Source of the DNA: DTU013 sp964512095
GTDB lineage: Bacteria > Bacillota > Clostridia > Acetivibrionales > DTU013
Length of the DNA: 64,000 nucleotides
Assembly (NCBI GenBank): GCA_964512095.1
Contig: CAZEIH010000006.1
Span: forward strand, 30,356-94,355
Reading direction: 5' to 3'
The position numbers were made by a program, and so were the translations under genes. The notes beneath the pieces were generated by a model. It was not told the origin of the DNA and ran no database searches. It was given only the letters and a program-made list of their open reading frames with translations. Below, in pieces: positions 61,166-64,000 of this stretch; the stretch's first letter is position 1, and each line of letters opens with the position of its first letter.

Positions 61166-63160
61166 TTACTCATACCTATTACCTTTGATCCTCTCCTTCA
61201 ATTCCTTCAGCCTGTCCCTCAACGCTGCTGCCCTCTCAAACTGAAGTTCCCTGGCTGCTGCTTTCATTTCCTTCTCCAGCTTGTTCACCAATCCCTGCAA
61301 ATCCGTCTCGTCCATCTGCTCAACATCTTGTGTAAACGAATACTTTGTGTCGGTTTCAGCAATCTTTATAGTCTCAAAGGTATCTCTTACACTCTTTTGG
61401 ATTGTCTTGGGAGTAATACCGTGTTCGGTATTGTAATCCATCTGAATTTTCCTTCTTCTGTTCGTCTCACTTATTGCTTTTTCCATTGAGTCTGTGATTC
61501 TATCTGCGTACATAATAACAGTACCTTCTACATTTCTTGCAGCCCTGCCGATTGTCTGTATCAGTGATGTCTCCGAACGCAGGAAACCCTCCTTGTCAGC
61601 GTCAAGTATTGCAACAAGACTAACCTCAGGAAGGTCCAATCCTTCTCTTAATAGGTTGATTCCAACCAGTACATCAAACACTCCCAGCCTTAGGTTTCTA
61701 ATAATTTCAATTCTGTCTAGTGTTTCTACATCCGAATGCAGGTACTCGACCTTGAAATCCAGATCCTTTAGGTAGGTAGTCAGGTCCTCGGCCATTTTTT
61801 TTGTTAAAGTGGTAACAAGGACTCTCTGCTCCCTTTCAACACGTATGGAAATTTCTCCAATCAAATCATCAATCTGACCCTTTACAGGTCTTACGATTAC
61901 ATCGGGATCAATCAAGCCGGTTGGCCTAATTATCTGTTCAGCAATCTGCTGTGAATGGCGTTTTTCATATTTTCCTGGCGTGGCACTGACATATATGGCC
62001 TGCTTTACCTTGTTTTCAAACTCCTCAAAGCGCAGCGGCCTGTTGTCGTATGCAGAGGGCAATCTAAATCCGTATTCCACTAATGATTCCTTCCTTGAAC
62101 GGTCACCATTGTACATACTGCTTATTTGTGGCACTGTTACATGGGACTCATCAATTATGACAAGCAAATCCTCCGGGAAATAATCTATCAGTGTATATGG
62201 CGGGCTTCCTGGAGCTCTTCCACTAATGTGCCTGGAGTAATTCTCAATTCCCTGGCAAAAACCAATTTCCTGGAGCATTTCAAGATCATACCGAGTTCTC
62301 TGCTCAAGTCTTTGGGCCTCAAGCAGTTTTTCCTGGATCCTAAGCTCATCCAGTCTCTCTTCAAGCTCATGTTCTATTGTTGTAATAGACTTAAGCATTT
62401 TAGGCCTAGTTGTTGCATAATGGTTAGCAGGAAATATGGCAACATGAGATCGGACACCTAATATTTCGCCCGTCAGATAATCTACCACCGACAATTTCTC
62501 GATTTCATCACCAAAAAACTCAATCCGCAACACCTGTTCTTTCGAATCCGGTGGAAATACTTCCAAAACGTCGCCTCTGGCCCTGAATTTACCCCTCTTG
62601 AAGTCTATTTCATTTCTTTCGTATTGGATATCCACGAGCCTTCTGATCACTTCATCCCTATCCTTTTTCATCCCTGGCCTCAGAGATATCATTAGTTCTG
62701 TGTAATCCTCCGGATCGCCCAAACCATAAATGCACGATACACTAGCTACAATTATTACATCACGTCTCTCAAAAAGTGCGGCAGTTGCCGAATGTCTAAG
62801 TTGATCGATTTCATCGTTTATAGATGAATCCTTTTCTATATAGGTATCAGTTGAAGCGATATATGCCTCTGGCTGAAAATAATCATAATAGCTCACAAAA
62901 TATTCCACCGAATTATTTGGGAAATACTGCTTGAACTCACTACAAAGCTGTGCTGCCAGGGTTTTATTATGTGCTATGACCAAAGTCGGTCTCTGAACTC
63001 TTTCTACAACATTTGCCATAGTAAATGTCTTACCCGACCCGGTAACCCCCAGCAATGTCTGGTGCCTGTAACCCCTATTCAGGCCCTTCACCAATCCATC
63101 CACAGCCTCCGGCTGATCGCCACACATTTTATAATCAGAAACAATCCTAAACTCAGCCAT
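61166..63160 (-). CDS. uvrB: Excinuclease ABC subunit B
   Basis: 664 residues from ATG 63160 (AAGGAG upstream, reading MAEFRIVSDYKMCGDQPEAV). An upstream extension to 63328 only translates the repeat sequence. It is a helicase-like repair protein: Walker A GVTGSGKTFTMANVV, beta-hairpin segment YYDYFQPEAYIASTDTYIEK, Walker B LLVIIDESHVTVPQ, helicase motif VI QTIGRAARNVEGTVIMYADR, and a C-terminal UVR domain (LEKEMKAAARELQFERAAAL). It loads onto damaged DNA with UvrA and recruits UvrC. Full length and intact. Confidence 0.97.
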   Translation of the reverse strand: MAEFRIVSDYKMCGDQPEAVDGLVKGLNRGYRHQTLLGVTGSGKTFTMANVVERVQRPTLVIAHNKTLAAQLCSEFKQYFPNNSVEYFVSYYDYFQPEAYIASTDTYIEKDSSINDEIDQLRHSATAALFERRDVIIVASVSCIYGLGDPEDYTELMISLRPGMKKDRDEVIRRLVDIQYERNEIDFKRGKFRARGDVLEVFPPDSKEQVLRIEFFGDEIEKLSVVDYLTGEILGVRSHVAIFPANHYATTRPKMLKSITTIEHELEERLDELRIQEKLLEAQRLEQRTRYDLEMLQEIGFCQGIENYSRHISGRAPGSPPYTLIDYFPEDLLVIIDESHVTVPQISSMYNGDRSRKESLVEYGFRLPSAYDNRPLRFEEFENKVKQAIYVSATPGKYEKRHSQQIAEQIIRPTGLIDPDVIVRPVKGQIDDLIGEISIRVEREQRVLVTTLTKKMAEDLTTYLKDLDFKVEYLHSDVETLDRIEIIRNLRLGVFDVLVGINLLREGLDLPEVSLVAILDADKEGFLRSETSLIQTIGRAARNVEGTVIMYADRITDSMEKAISETNRRRKIQMDYNTEHGITPKTIQKSVRDTFETIKIAETDTKYSFTQDVEQMDETDLQGLVNKLEKEMKAAARELQFERAAALRDRLKELKERIKGNRYE

Positions 63161-63179
63161 CTCAAACTCCTTTCGTGAA

Positions 63180-63265
63180 CTGTTCGGGGACATGAATTGT
63201 TCGGGGACAGTTCTCACCTTTCTATGTTCGGGAACTATTTCGGGGACAGTTCTCACCTTTCTACT
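63180..63265. repeat. GTCCCC-word repeat directly upstream of uvrB
   Basis: Two copies of CGGGGACAGTTCTCACCTTT and two shortened ones (GTTCGGGGACATGAATT, GTTCGGGAACTATTT) within 20-105 nt of the uvrB start codon. Confidence 0.9.
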
Positions 63266-63439
63266 ATATCTATAGTAACTAATGAATCTACACCAGGTTG
63301 CTGGTTTGAAATTCTTTATGGTTACCATGTAAACTATACTTGTTGTATCTAGCTATAACCCTGTCTGTGTCGCTTATACACAATTACACTATCAAAATCT
63401 ATTACAAGTGTCATTACAATTTAATGCTAAATAACAGAG

Positions 63440-63895
63440 CCATCCCCAAGCTTTTCACATTCTGCATTCTGCACTAAATGTCAAAACCGTTCACAAGCTT
63501 TTTCACATTCTACACTCTGCACTAAATGTCAGAACCGTCCCCATGCTTTTTCATTCTACACTCTGCACTAAATGTCAGAACCGTCCCCATGCTTTTTCAC
63601 ATTCTACATTCTGCACTAAATGTCAAAACCGTCCCCATGCTTTTTCACATTCTACACTCTGCACTAAATGTCAGAACCGTCCCCAAACTTTTTCACATTC
63701 TACATTCTGCACTAAATGTCAGAACCGTCCCCATGCTTTTTCACATTCTACACTCTGCACTAAATGTCAGAACCGTCCCCAAACTTTTTCACATTCTACA
63801 TTCTGCACTAAATGTCAGAACCGTCCCCATGCTTTTTCACATTCTACATTCTGCACTAAATGTCAGAACCGTCCCCAAACTTTCTCCACACATTA
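63440..63895. repeat. 48-bp tandem repeat containing the GTCCCC word
   Basis: About nine copies of a 48-bp unit: AAATGTCAGAACCGTCCCCA followed by WRCTTTTTCACATTCTACAYT CTGCACT (in two pieces). Copies alternate between CATGC and AAACT after CCCC, suggesting a higher-order 96-bp unit. Intergenic upstream of uvrB; ORFs across it are by-products. Confidence 0.95.
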
Positions 63896-64000
63896 TAGCA
63901 CAAATGTATCGCGTTTCAAACGTATGTTCGCAAAATATATTATTTTGGTCAATTGAAAAGGTAACTTCCAGTTTGCAAAAGTAAATTCCACAGGAAACCG
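63896..64000. other. End of window without recognisable feature
   Basis: AT-rich sequence after the 48-bp array; nothing supportable is seen. Confidence 0.5.

Noticed and set aside
63161..63328. N-terminal extension of UvrB
   Set aside because: It translates GTCCCC-word repeats (VRTVPE) and is not part of the family; ATG 63160 has a good ribosome binding site.
63440..63984. Protein genes across the 48-bp array (two overlapping frames on the plus strand)
   Set aside because: The unit length is a multiple of three, so open frames arise automatically; no ribosome binding site and repeated low-complexity peptides.
1..64000. Diversity-generating retroelement as source of the in-frame repeats
   Set aside because: No reverse transcriptase gene and no template/variable repeat pair with adenine-biased changes; the copies differ little and in tandem.
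1..64000. tRNA or rRNA genes, prophage or insertion-sequence transposase genes
   Set aside because: None recognised by eye on either strand; a tRNAscan or IS search could still reveal short or decayed ones.

Overview
The window looks like a draft chromosome segment of an anaerobic, low-to-mid G+C, spore-forming clostridium, most like the cellulolytic cluster III group (Ruminiclostridium/Acetivibrio relatives). The evidence is the gene content: a GH94 cellobiose phosphorylase, a glucan phosphorylase, a PPi-type phosphofructokinase with class II aldolase, two electron-bifurcating type [FeFe]-hydrogenase gene sets, a T-box, a c-di-AMP riboswitch and a prfB with the programmed frameshift. I cannot name the species. 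Four 100-N runs (19455-19554, 21584-21683, 34431-34530, 48026-48125) mark scaffold gaps; three lie inside tandem repeats and the fourth between duplicated flanks.

Layout. 1-9.5 kb (minus strand): start of a purine permease with a structured leader, a DUF368 polyprenyl-phosphate transporter, prfB, an ANTAR regulator, a T-box-controlled Lrp-type regulator plus aminotransferase, a DivIVA-like protein, thioredoxin, and a phosphodiester glycosidase pair. 9.8-13.8 kb (plus): glucan phosphorylase and a DacF-like protein without its catalytic serine. 13.9-25.3 kb: DapB downstream of a c-di-AMP riboswitch, a SIMPL protein, a three-gene acyl-CoA dehydratase activase set, fba, pfp, an RDD protein and a flavin reductase. 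25.5-29.6 kb: an ABC-2 exporter and an LCP protein. 29.8-39 kb: a ten-gene minus-strand operon joining a bifurcating hydrogenase (HydC, HydB, HydA) to a sensory-type hydrogenase, two HATPase proteins, two DRTGG proteins and a PHP phosphoesterase. 39.3-41.1 kb: a secreted protein and an SLH remnant. 41.3-47.1 kb: a second hydrogenase set whose HydB is fused to a GltD/NfnB-like flavoprotein. 48.5-64 kb: cellobiose phosphorylase, a ClpE-like ATPase, a tiny sporulation-type gene, uvrA, two PLP aminotransferase-fold genes (one a MocR regulator with a probable frameshift) and uvrB.

How the genes work together. The phosphorylases, PPi-PFK and aldolase feed energy-saving glycolysis. The hydrogenases dispose of the NADH and reduced ferredoxin it makes, and the sensory operon probably tunes this to H2 or redox state. 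The fused second complex could also reach the NADP pool.

The most unusual property of the window is repetitive. (i) At least six protein genes carry tandem repeats in codon register in surface loops. (ii) A 15-bp word, GTGAGAACYGTCCCC, recurs in otherwise unrelated arrays, both coding and intergenic. (iii) A dispersed palindromic element of about 125 bp appears in full or in part about ten times between genes.
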